Shown: one piece after another, positions 26,532 through 36,200 of the stretch
Layout of the letters: every line of letters begins with the position of its first letter
Position numbering within the stretch: the stretch's first letter is position 1
Source: Apus apus
Taxonomy: Eukaryota; Chordata; Aves; Apodiformes; Apodidae
Direction: 5' to 3'
Length of the DNA stretch: 64,000 bases
Assembly (NCBI RefSeq): GCF_020740795.1
Contig: NC_067304.1
Location: forward strand, 6,128,056-6,192,055
Notes under the pieces: model-generated
Told to the model about the DNA's origin: nothing
The model's input: only the letters and a program-made list of their open reading frames with translations
Database searches by the model: none
Position numbers and translations under genes: made by a program

Positions 26532-26884
26532 CTTTTTTTTTTTTTTGCATGGGCAGGTGGGCTCTGCTAAGAAATGCTTTTTGTTTTTTGTTTTTTTTTT
26601 CCCCTCCCATCTGCACTAATTTTCTGGGTTTCAAGGCTGCAGTTGTTGCGTTTGCCCCCCCTGAGACCACCAAGGGTGTCTGGGACTCCCAGTCCCTCAG
26701 ACGTTTGCTCTGCAGCTGTGCTGGGTTCATCCAGTGTCCTCACCAGGCCCCAGAACAGAGCAGCTTTTGGTGCCAGATGTTCCCTGATGTAACTCATGCA
26801 TCTGTGACCTTTACGTGCTCAGTTCCTCACCAGTCAGCCACCAGGCCCATGCAAAGCTCTTTCCACACAAAGGTCTCCTTTCTC

Positions 26885-27250
26885 CAGTGTTTCCATTAGC
26901 GGGATTGGGCAGCGACAGGAATGTTCGCAGCAGCAGCAGCAGGACAGAGACGCCGGCCAGCAGACGGCACCGACGGGACCGCCAGCCCCCCCGCTCTGTG
27001 CAGATGCACCCAGAAATAACCGTTCGGGCCCGTTTGGTGGAGTTTGGAAAAAAAACCAGTTCTCGAGAAATCGAAGCTCCTGGTGCGGCCGATCCTCCCG
27101 CTCCGCCTGCACCGAGCGCTGCGGACACCGGGGGGAGCTGCAGCCCCGCGGACGGGCGGGACCCGCCGGGCGGAGCTGCCGAGACCCCCCGGGGCAAACC
27201 CACCGGCACCGCTCGGCTGCCGGCACGGGAAGCGTCTGGTGGCGGGGGGG
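26885..27250. other. CpG-rich patch upstream of CTTNBP2NL
   Basis: About 365 bp of dense CpG immediately precede the GGAT microsatellite, about 0.9 kb upstream of the main island. It may be an outlying shelf of the promoter or a separate element. Overlapping open frames on both strands reflect base composition. Confidence 0.5.
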
Positions 27251-27252
27251 GT

Positions 27253-27320
27253 GGATGGATGGATGGATGGATGGATGGATGGATGGATGGATGGATGGAT
27301 GGATGGATGGATGGATGGAT
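27253..27320. repeat. (GGAT)17 tetranucleotide microsatellite
   Basis: Seventeen uninterrupted GGAT units, 68 bp, about 1.2 kb upstream of the inferred CTTNBP2NL first exon and immediately after a CpG-rich patch. Confidence 0.98.
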
Positions 27321-28140
27321 GTTCGTTCATCTCAGCGCTGTGCAAAGCCGAATCCCACCAGGGGAAGCCCAGCCACGAACAGTCCGTGTCACACTCAGTC
27401 TTTATCCAGTTTTTCCCCGTTTGTTTTTTTTTTCAGGGAGGAGATGCCATGCCAGCTGGCAGCCTGGATCTCCCCATGTCCCCCCCTCTCAGGATGTGGT
27501 GAGTTAAGTCAGCTCTTGTCTTGCCTGACTTCCCTCCCGTGTGGCACCCACCAGCCCCCTTCCCCTTTTCTCCAGCCTCAGGCAGAGCTCTCCTCCTCCA
27601 GCTGCTCTCCCTCCGCGCCTCCATCTCCCCCTGGCCCTGCCTGGCCCTCTCAGACCATCCCCCTCCTCCCCTGACACCCTCTCCAGCCCATCCTTCCTCT
27701 TCCAAGGCCTTCACTCAGCACCAGCACTTCCCTACTGGGGGTGGAAAACGTTGTGTAGGAAGTAAAGAAAAGCCCCTGAGCAGGAACCTCGATGTGAGCT
27801 GCCACCACTTGTCACGGTGCGCTGGAAGGATGTCTGCCCCCCAGCCACGTTCCCGGGGTAGAGGAGCCAACAGGTGGGAAACAGAGCCCGGAGAAGCCCG
27901 GTGTGAGAGGAAGGCAATCACGCCTAGAGGCCTTACTGCTCGGCAGTGCCGCAGGGACACCCACCACCCCGCACAGCTCGGCAGAGGGGACCCATGTCCC
28001 TTTCTACCCCCTGGGCTCTGGGATTGCTGGACCAGGGGCCCTGCAGAAGTGCCAGCATCTGTCAGGGTGGGCAGTGATGCTCAGACAGCCCTGCCCGGGC
28101 AAAGCACCCTCTGAAGGCGCTAGGCGGGAGGCTGCACTGG
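27321..28140. other. Region between the GGAT repeat and the promoter island
   Basis: Pyrimidine-rich sequence (about 27510-27720) followed by ordinary DNA. No exon or repeat was recognised. It probably holds upstream promoter sequence of CTTNBP2NL. Confidence 0.55.
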
Positions 28141-28152
28141 CTGCGGGAGGGG

Positions 28153-28200
28153 TTTGCTGCGGGGCCGGGAGGGGCAGCGGGGCCGGGAGGGGCAGCGGGG
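28153..28200. repeat. GC-rich short tandem repeat at the CpG-island edge
   Basis: A roughly 18-bp unit, CGGGGCCGGGAGGGGCAG, is present in two near-perfect adjacent copies with a partial third. It immediately precedes the C-rich tract. Confidence 0.7.
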
Positions 28201-28232
28201 CCCCCCCCGCCCCCCCCCCGCCCCCCCCCGCC
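28201..28232. repeat. C9-G punctuated homopolymer tract (G-quadruplex/i-motif candidate)
   Basis: Runs of eight to nine cytosines are separated by single guanines, so the minus strand carries at least three runs of eight or more guanines. It lies inside the promoter CpG island, 40-70 bp upstream of the ETS/CRE site. Such tracts can fold as G-quadruplexes and are also prone to sequencing and assembly error. Confidence 0.7.
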
Positions 28233-28273
28233 TCCCCATCGCTCCGGCCCCACCGGCCCCGGCCCCGCCCGCG

Positions 28274-28285
28274 CCGGAAGTGACG
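28274..28285 (+). promoter_or_regulatory. ETS/CRE composite site
   Basis: CCGGAAGTGACG combines an ETS core (GGAA) with a CRE half-site (TGACG). It is a recurrent motif of housekeeping CpG-island promoters. It lies 2 bp upstream of a CCAAT box. Confidence 0.6.
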
Positions 28286-28287
28286 CA

Positions 28288-28479
28288 CCAATCACGGCCG
28301 CCCGCTCCCTGCGCCGCCGCCGCCGCGAACAAAAGGGATTTTCAGCCCCGGCCCCGCCCTCCCCGCCCGCTCCCGCGCTCTGATTGGCTGTCGCTGCCGC
28401 CACCGCCCGGCCCACGCCCTGGCCCCGCCTCCCCCGCGGCTGATTGGCCCGCGGGCGCGGCGGGCGCGGCTCTGATTGG
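28288..28479. promoter_or_regulatory. Cluster of four CCAAT boxes (NF-Y sites)
   Basis: CCAAT occurs at 28288-28292 on the + strand. Its inverse ATTGG occurs at 28383-28387, 28443-28447 and 28475-28479; those three share the TGATTGGC-like flank preferred by NF-Y. The last two are 32 bp apart, about three helical turns. They lie immediately upstream of the inferred exon 1. Confidence 0.7.
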
Positions 28480-28489
28480 CGGCCGCGCC

Positions 28490-28555
28490 GTCCTTCAGAG
28501 ACGGGCGCCGAGGGGCGGGGCGGCTGGATGGGGCGCGGGGCGGCGGCGGCGCGAG
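28490..28555 (+). other. CTTNBP2NL: Non-coding exon 1 (5'UTR) of CTTNBP2NL; 5' end approximate
   Basis: The coding frame starts in an exon preceded by a splice acceptor, so at least one upstream 5'UTR exon is needed. The only CpG island upstream of the gene within the window contains a consensus donor, GAG|GTGAGC, whose GT is at 28556-28557. It lies just 3' of the cluster of CCAAT boxes. No TATA box is visible, so the start site is probably dispersed and 28490 is only a placeholder. An ATG at 28528 lies in this exon if transcription starts upstream of it (see findings). A weaker donor, CAG|GTGCGG, near 28710 could give a longer exon. Confidence 0.6.
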
Positions 28556-31500
28556 GTGAGCGGGGAGCGGGGAGCGGGGGGCCCGGGGCGGCGGGGAACG
28601 GGGGACGGCGGGCCGGGCCCTGCCCCTCCCCGCCCTGCCCCCTCCCCGCCCCGCTCCCCGCGGCCGAGCCCGCTCAGGCCCGGCGCTGCCCGGGCGCGGG
28701 GGCCGCGGCAGGTGCGGGGCGGCTCGTCCCGGCCCGCGGGGGCTGAGGGGCCGTGGCGGGGCCGCGCCGAGCGCTGCTGCGGGCGGGGGCGGCCGCGACC
28801 GGGGCGGGCGGCGGCTGCGGAGGGCGTTCCCGGGGGCGCGGAGCTGGGGGGGCTGCCGGCCTGGCCGGTGGGCGCTGCCGCGGGGCTCGGGGCACGGAGC
28901 GTGGCGGGGGGCTGGGCCCGCCCGGAGCAGCCCGGGGGGCTGCGCTGCCCCCGCGGGGCTCCCTTTGTTCGCCGGCCGCCGTCCCGGGCCGCGGCTCGGA
29001 GGCCGGTGCCCCCGGTGGTGGAGGAGCCCCTGAAGCGGGCGGCAGGGATTCGCTCCCGCCGGGGCACAGAGCTGCTCGCAGCTGGGCAGGGCCCAGCTCG
29101 GGTGTCTCGGGGGATGGCGGGGGTCGGGGTGGGGGTCCCCGTGCCTCGGGAGCGGTGCGGGGGCCTCAAACGCTGCTGCTTTTCATCTCGCTCGCAGCCG
29201 CTCTGATGCGGTGCCAGCCAGCAGTGTCTGCACCATTAGGAAGTGTGTGTTAGCTTCTATTATCTAAACATCTCGTGTAATTGCTTTAGCAGCTCCAATG
29301 TCACGCTGCACATGCGGCAGCATCTTTAAAAACTTGTTTACCAGAAGCTTTCAAACTAGTCATTTGCACTTTCATCTGAATGTGACTGCCCATCAGGCTC
29401 CTGGAAAATAGCAGTTCCTCTTCAGGGACAGGAAAAACATGGAACTGAATCAGAGTTACAGACATAGAGGCATTGTTGCAGTGGTGTAGCTGTAACCATG
29501 GCTTAGGAAAGGAAATAGCCTCCTTCAGAGGAAAAAGGAACAATAAAGACAGGCTGGGAGAGTTGGGCTGTTCAGCCTGGAGAAGAGAAGGCTCCAGGGA
29601 GACCTGAGAGCACCTTCCAGGGCCTGAAGGGGCTTCAGGAAAGCTGGGGAGGGGCTTGGGACAAGGGCTTGTGGTGAGAGGACAAGGGGGATGGATTAAA
29701 ACTGGAGGAGGGGAGATTTATATGAGACATTAGGAAGAAATTCTTTGCTGTGAGGGTGGTGAGAGCCTGGCCCAGGCTGCCCAGGGAAGCTGTGGCTGCC
29801 CCATCCCTGGCAGTGTTGAAGGGCAGGTTGGATGGGGCTTGGAGCAGCCTGGGCTGGTGGGAGGTGTCCCTGCCCATGCAGGGGGTGAAACTAAATTATC
29901 TTTAAGGTCTCTTTCAACCCAAACCAGTCTGTGATTCTTTACAATTCCTTTTAAAAAGTAGAAGGGTTCTGAGCCAGGTGCTTGCAGAGCATCTTGAGGC
30001 TTCTACTTGAGAGAGGCCCCTGCCCAGGGGTCAGTGCTGCTGTGCAGCCCCTCCAGGCTCGGCTGCTCCCGAGGTGAAGCTCCTTTGCTGGCCTTGCTGG
30101 TCAGCTTGGGCCATGCTCTGTGTGAGCCCAAGCACAGGGCAACTCTGATGGTTTCATAATCATCATAGTGTGAGTCAGTGCCTGGAGGAGCTGCCACAGT
30201 CTAGAAGCTTATCTCTTGTTCCTGAAGTGGCACATGCCACAGATAACTTACCCTGGTGTATTAGCTTGCATGGCTGTGCATATGCTTAAGCTGGTCTTGA
30301 TAGTTATTTTCAGTTAAATACTGGGAAATAAGTTTCAAAAGGAGAGTTTTATCTCTTTCAGGGTAGGGATGGGTCTGCTGAGGAGATTCTTTAATGGTCC
30401 ATGGCACAGCTGAAAGGAAGTTTACCTTTGGGCAAGCAGTACATCATTATCTTAGTTTATGCTCTGAACTCTTGCTTATTGCCCAAAAGTGGTGGTATAT
30501 CTGGGACTCAGGGAAAATATTTATACTGTCAGACTAAATAAGGAGGTCCTTGCGGTTTGTGATCTGTATAATTACACTAGTCAGGATATTTCATTGAATG
30601 TAGAGGGATGATATGCCCTGGGTGTTTCTCGATCTTGTTTGTAATGCTGTGAAACTCTTGGTTAAAGGGTTTGACATAATGTGTCGGGTTCCCAGCTGGC
30701 AAGTACAGATCTGCTTGGCAGAGAAGGGCTGTTTGCAAAGGAGACAACTGGGTAATTGAATAGGGTTGGCCTGAGCTTTTATTAAAAAGTGGGACAAGGG
30801 AAGGCACGAGGACGTGTCACTGGAAAGCAGTCCTGGAAAGGTCAGTTCAGGAGCCTGTGATGCTGGAGGGCCAGGAAGGGAATCGCATTTGGATAGGGGA
30901 GGAGGAGCTTAGGTGTGTGCTTATTAGCTCTTTGATCCAGAGGTGTTTCTTGTTCATGTAAAATTAAAATGAATAGAGCTTAATTTCCATTCTTCACCTC
31001 CCTACTACTGAGTGGCCCTAAAAGGCAGTGCTTGGGCTGGTACAGAATTAGCATAACAGGGATCTGCTGGGCGTGCTCTAATGCATTAAAAAGTTGAAGG
31101 GATAAGCTCTGCAAACAGAGCAGTTACAGGTCTTCTGTAGCAGCAGGTTGCACACGGAGAAGCTGAGGCTGTACCACTTGGGTATCTTTCCTGTTACCTG
31201 TGGATGTGTAAATGATTGTTGTGCTCTTTATTTCTGTAAGTATTTTACCTATATATTTTAGGACAGGGCTTGTTTATGTTATTAAGCTGATTAAAGACTA
31301 TAGCTATAGAGGCACGTTAAGAGCAGCAGGGCTTATTTCTGTGGCACTGAGAAGTACAAGTCACAATGGAACCATTTAGTGCATAGAACAGAAATGATCA
31401 GTGCCCAGACTAATAGCCCTGGAGCACCAAGCTGCAGCTGGTGGCTGTCCTTGATTCTAGGGCGTGCTGCTCAGCAGCTAATGGGGAGATGCAGCTGCAC

Positions 31501-33184
31501 ACTCCCTTTGTATCTAATTTGAAAAAGTTGTAAATCCCCTCCTTCCGTGCCATCTCAGCCAGCCAGGCTCCCCTTGGTGGCAGAGCTGTCAGCAGCTGTA
31601 CCTGCAGCTGAGGGACACGGGCAGGTTCATGTCCTGGGCTGCTCTGTGAAGGGCTGATGACTGATTCAAAAGTGGAGTTTCTGCTGAACAGGGACCAGCA
31701 CTGTCCTGGTCTGCTGTCAGGGGATCTGAGTCGATGGAGTGAGGTTCCTAAATTACACGTTTGTGTCAAGTTTTGATCGGCCTTTTTTGAAATTGAGAGA
31801 TCTGAACAGGTTTGCCAAACACTCTGCTGTGTATTTTTCTCTTGAATATGTATTAATGGCTCTGCAACAGGGAACGTAACATGCAATGTTGACAGATCCA
31901 TGGTGTCCAGTTGAATTGGTTTTGCAACAGCTGCAGTACTGTGGGCAGTTGTGGTCACTTCCACTGAAGTTTCTTGAGCAGCCCATGCCAAATGGATCTT
32001 CTTGAAAGGGGACATGAAGCAGATTTCTGATTTCTCTTGCAGTGTGAAGCTCCCTGCTCCTCTCTGTAAGCAGAACTTTCTGTTCCCAGCAACTGGAAAA
32101 CTTCTTTGGCACAAACAAGACAGAACTTGCATTTGTGCACGATTCTCCAAGGCACAGTTATGCAAATGAGTTGTGAAGTAGCAGTGACTTCAGAAAAATT
32201 ACAGTTCGGTTGAATGTTTTAGCTGGGTAGGCCTCTCTAGTGAAGGTTCAGTTAACCCTTTATCACTTGCCAAGGAAGTGGAGTTTGAGATCTCTGGGTA
32301 GCTGCTTCATGCTGTAGCATTTTCTGATTGGTCTGATGAGTGGCAAAGATGGATGTGACTTGGACTTGGAAAACTAGATTTGATTGTTGCACAAAGCACA
32401 GGACTGGCATCTCTGGGTATATTTTTACCAGAGACAAGGTTTTATTCTGTGAAATGATTGCCACTTGTTAACAAAATAGTGTCACAAAGAGGCTCATTAC
32501 TGGGCAGTGTTAAGTATAAGTGAAGGTGTAGGGGGAAAAACACTTTTTGTATGTGCAGTTCAGATGATGGATCTTTGTTCTTATGTGGGCAGTAAACTTA
32601 TATTTAATAAATGATGCTGATATTGAAACAGTTTGAAAGAATAGTAATTAAATGTGTGCTTTTTGTGGCATTGATTTTTTTGTAAAGTGGCTTGGGGCTG
32701 TTCCATTAGCAATGCTTAATGGCATCCCCAGGGAACACAGCACTGAAATGTTAACTTCACTGCTCAGTTTGTGTAGGTGGCCCAGGTTGGACCACACTGA
32801 TCTCAGCTCCTCAGTCTTCTGGTTGTGTTTGCAGCTGTGTCATCCAGATGTGTAATTTACTGTAGTATGGCTTTTAAATATCCAAGTTTTTTCCTCTCTC
32901 CTATTAACTTTGGATACTTCCTGGTGAATATTGTGCTGTCGTGTTGGCCCCTGCACCATCTGGGTGGGCATCTGTTCTTGACCCCTTGGGAGAGGGTAAA
33001 AAACGCTTCTTCTGCAAAGGGTCTTGGAAGCTGAAGAGAAAATGTTCACCTTCTGTATTCTCCCCCTCCCAAGGGGTTGGGAAAGAAGTGGAAGCTGAAT
33101 TTAAGTGGAGATTGTGTCATAGTATAGAATATTGATTTTAATGTACAAAGAAATACTTGGTAAACTATGCTCCATTTTTTGCAG
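28556..33184 (+). other. CTTNBP2NL: CTTNBP2NL intron 1
   Basis: This intron lies between the non-coding first exon and the ATG exon. Its first 650 bp are the 3' half of the CpG island; it then holds a CR1 fragment at about 29548-29946. The rest is ordinary mixed-composition DNA. An anonymous minus-strand open frame of 251 codons (31410-32165) shows no recognisable domain and is treated as chance. Confidence 0.75.
29548..29946 (+). mobile_element. CR1 LINE, 5'-truncated 3' end fragment
   Basis: About 400 bp match the typical avian CR1 3' end. It begins GGCTGGGAGAGTTGGGCTGT, passes through the TTAGGAAGAAATTCTTTG motif and the CCCATCCCTGGCAGTGTT motif, and ends with TCTTTAAGGTC, CAACCCAAACC and a degenerate ATTCT terminus. 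It holds no reverse-transcriptase coding sequence, as expected for a severely 5'-truncated, immobile copy. It lies in intron 1 in the same orientation as the gene. Confidence 0.93.
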
Positions 33185-33193
33185 GTTTTCAGG
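33185..33193 (+). other. CTTNBP2NL: 5'UTR part of exon 2 with tandem acceptors
   Basis: Two AG acceptors lie 8 nt apart upstream of the ATG. One ends at 33184 after a T-rich run (ttttttgcag); the other ends at 33192 (ttttcag). The first has the better pyrimidine tract. Either choice leaves the protein unchanged but alters the 5'UTR by 8 nt. Confidence 0.7.
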
Positions 33194-33292
33194 ATGAATC
33201 TGGAAAAACTCAGCAAACCAGAACTACTGACGCTATTTAGCATTCTTGAGGGAGAATTGGAAGCAAGAGATCTTGTCATAGAAGCCTTAAAG
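33194..33292 (+). CDS. CTTNBP2NL: CTTNBP2NL coding exon 1 (residues 1-33)
   Basis: This exon starts at ATG 33194 and ends at an AAG|GTATGT donor, GT at 33293. It encodes the conserved N-terminus MNLEKLSKPELLTLFSILEG followed by the ELEARDLVIEALK helix of the CortBP2-type domain, near-identical to my recollection of the human protein. The intron that follows is phase 0. The ATG has A at -3 (position 33191 if the first acceptor is used), a good Kozak context, and it gives the family's known start. Confidence 0.96.
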
Positions 33293-36200
33293 GTATGTTG
33301 TAAGTAGCCTGGTAAGAGACAGAAATTACCACAGTGCTGCTGTAGGTTCTGCAGAGTGCTTGCACACAAGATGAAGTTCAGAGGCAATGATTTATTACTG
33401 GTTCAGAATCTCATCTTAATATCAGCAGTATTAGATAATAAATGCTGTATATCATTCTGTTTCTTGGATTTTATTATTGAAAGCTGGCTGAAGAAGCATT
33501 TCAACATTGAAGTACAGTGTTATGCATATGTTTTCCTCCTTTCTGAGAAAGAACCAAGTGTTCCTGCTGCCATGAGAAGTACAGAAAGTCTGTCAGGCTC
33601 CTTTTGTGGGCTTTGCTCTTCTTTAGGAGGGAGGACTGCTTAAAGCAGCAACTCTCCTCATCAGGAGGGATCACAGATTAGTCTTTTTGTGGGGATAACA
33701 TCACACTAAGAAAGCATCTATGTCTCTGGGCTGTACTAAGCCAATATAAGCTGGCACTGCTGCTGGCAGCATGGACCCTTCCAGTGAAGCAGAGAGCAGC
33801 TGAAACTAACCCATCACAAAAGTTTAGTTTCAAGCCATGTCAGTGCAGTTGAAGCTGTGGCTGAAGGGGTGTTAGCTCTGTGCTCTGCTCCCCGGGTTCA
33901 GGCCGGGGGTGTGGGGTGTGTTTGTGCTGAGCCTGGAAAATCTTTCACACACTTGTGTAGTCCCTGTGCAACATTTCTGCTTTTTGGGGGGTGCTTAGTT
34001 GACTCTCAGCAAGGTGGAAAAAAACAGTGGTATAAATGATGGAAAAGGTCAATTTTTGAAGAAATTATTTGTGACAGGGTTGAATATTGAAGGCTTTTTC
34101 AAGCTGACCTGTCACTGCTCATGATGGTTACACTTCCAGCTGTTGCAGAAGAGGAATGGCAGCTCTCAGGCCTGAGCACTGCAGGGACTTGGTTCTCCAG
34201 CAACAGCTTCTATAGCTTGATTCCAAGTTCAAACACCTTTTGGGGGGATGGAGGGAGATCCTCCAAAATGGGATGCTTATGTGTTTATTGTTAGTTGGGT
34301 TTGCATTTAGATGGTCTTTCTATTTCAGAGGAACATTGCTACCCTCTCTAAACTATCAATCAGGTGGGAGGCTTGGCTCCTGCTTGGAACAGACTGGCAA
34401 AGTTCTCCTCTGTCCTGGGATCAGGCTGCTGGTTCTGTGTGGTACCAAAACAACCATCACTTTGATATGACAGTGTGAAATGCATGTAATGGAGCATGGA
34501 GAGACTGCTGGGAAGGAATGCAGCAGCTCTGTTCCAAAGGCTTTTTATCATGTTCATTCCAATAGCATAAAGCAATTACCTTTTCTGTTGAAATTTAACC
34601 TACAGCTCCCTCTTGCATGAGGAGTTTTATATAGTTGGAGTAGTAGCCTCTGACATAATTTGTCAAGTACTCATGACTGAGAAGAAATAAAATTCAAATG
34701 TAACCTGTACTTGATAATTATGTAGTATAAAATACCAAGCTAATCAAAGGCTAGTTCTTGTTCTCCCTTTTCTGCAAGGGATACACTGCAGTGGTTCATC
34801 CTGAGGATGAGGGTGGTGGGAGAGGGGCAGGTCTCCAGTGGGGTGTGACAGACCCAAAGCCTAGGTTGGTGCAGCCACAGCTCAGGCCCAGCTTCCTGCT
34901 GGCAAGAGGCTGCGTGGCCCTTTCCATACATGAAAGGAAAAAGAAAAGTCACGTAACTGCTTAATCTGGGGGCTGGACAGAGCTTCCAAAGCAGAAAACT
35001 CTTGGCCTTGCTTAGTCTGTTTGTTTGGAATCTACAGTTAGAGACGCTGTGGCTGTGCAAAGCTCTTTGTTTACTGATAGTAGCTGTGGTAACAGCTCCA
35101 CGGTGCTTCACTGCTGGAGGAGTGTTATTGTGTGTGACTGTAGTTACAGCAAAAGCCACCTTGCTAATCTCTTTACTCAAGTTTTCATACATTGCTCTGA
35201 AGAAGAGGAGACCAAGACCAAGAAGACCAAACTGGATTGCAACTCTAGAGTATTTAGTTTGACCAGTGTGTGCTGCACGGACCAAGCTGTGACTTGCACG
35301 GAGAGGTCAAGTCACCCAGGGCTGGAGGAACCCTCTGCCCAGGGCTCCATGCTGTCCCTGTGCCTCAGGGGGGGGGCAGTGGATTCTGCCACTCTTTGGA
35401 GGTGTGATAGTGTTACATGAAGTGCATGTGCATGCTGCAAAGAGGCAGAATGGAGCCTGGACTTTGTTAGAGGGTTGCATGATCTCAAACAATGGTGTTG
35501 TTTATCTCTGGCAGTTACATTAGACACAGATGTCAGGGGTTTATCTGCCTATTTACTGCCCATATAGTAAGAAAAATGCATTTCCCCCCATGGGCTAATT
35601 TGACTTCTAATTAAGATTTAAATGCTTCTGAACTCTGGATGTTTGAGGCAGATCCTTTGGTACATTACAGGAAGGCAAAAGCATTTGCAGAGAAAAGTCG
35701 TGCCTTAATTTGTGAACTTGTAATTTAGTTACAGTGCAGTCTGCAATAATTGGTACTCCTCCATGCTTAGAGAAAAGCATTTAGCATCTGGCATTTGGCA
35801 GAGAGAATCCATGCATGCAGATTCCATGCAGTTTTCCTCTCCCTCATGCTATCAGGGCACTTGTTGGCTGGCACTGGCCCTGGTTCTCGCTGGGTTGAAA
35901 TTAGGTCTGTGAGCCTGGCTTTCCAGGGACTGCTTAGTTTGCTCCTTCCTTTTCCTCTCCTCCCCAGATCCTTTTCTTCCATGCCACTGGGCTGTGCCTG
36001 GGTGTCTCTTGGCACCCTGGCTCCTGTGGTGCTGGCAGGAGGGGGTTAACTCTGAGGGTTATTTCTCTGCTGCTCAGATTTGAGTTATAAAGAGCAGTTG
36101 TTGGGTCACCTCTAATCAATGCCTCTCCCCTGTAATGACTTGCCCTTGCTGACTTCCCTCTTTCACTCTCTTTTTCTGTGGTTTACATTTCTCCTGTGTA

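Larger units (their letters stand above)
12240..26884. other. Intergenic DNA, no gene supported
   Basis: About 14.6 kb with no recognisable exon, CR1 or other interspersed element. It contains the 17-bp minisatellite, paired octamers, an AT repeat and T-runs. Chance open frames are common in the GC-rich parts. Confidence 0.65.
28141..29210. promoter_or_regulatory. CTTNBP2NL: CpG island promoter of CTTNBP2NL
   Basis: About 1.07 kb of very high G+C with dense CpG starts abruptly after ordinary sequence and ends near 29210. It contains several GC boxes (for example around 28264, 28512 and 28650), four CCAAT boxes and an ETS/CRE composite. There is no TATA box. It is the only promoter-like region upstream of the gene that directly abuts a good donor. 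Long open frames across it, on both strands, are explained by lack of stop codons in GC-rich DNA. Confidence 0.9.

Noticed and set aside
28710..28716. Alternative donor CAG|GTGCGG for exon 1
   Set aside because: It is weaker than GAG|GTGAGC at 28555/28556. It is kept only as a possible longer first exon.
28154..29206. 350-codon open frame on the + strand and a 224-codon frame on the opposite strand
   Set aside because: Both run through the CpG island, where stop codons are rare. They are Pro/Ala/Gly/Arg low-complexity with no domain, and they overlap the inferred promoter and donor.
31410..32165. 251-codon minus-strand open frame in intron 1
   Set aside because: No recognisable motif or family and no promoter or poly(A) context. 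It is best treated as chance unless conserved.
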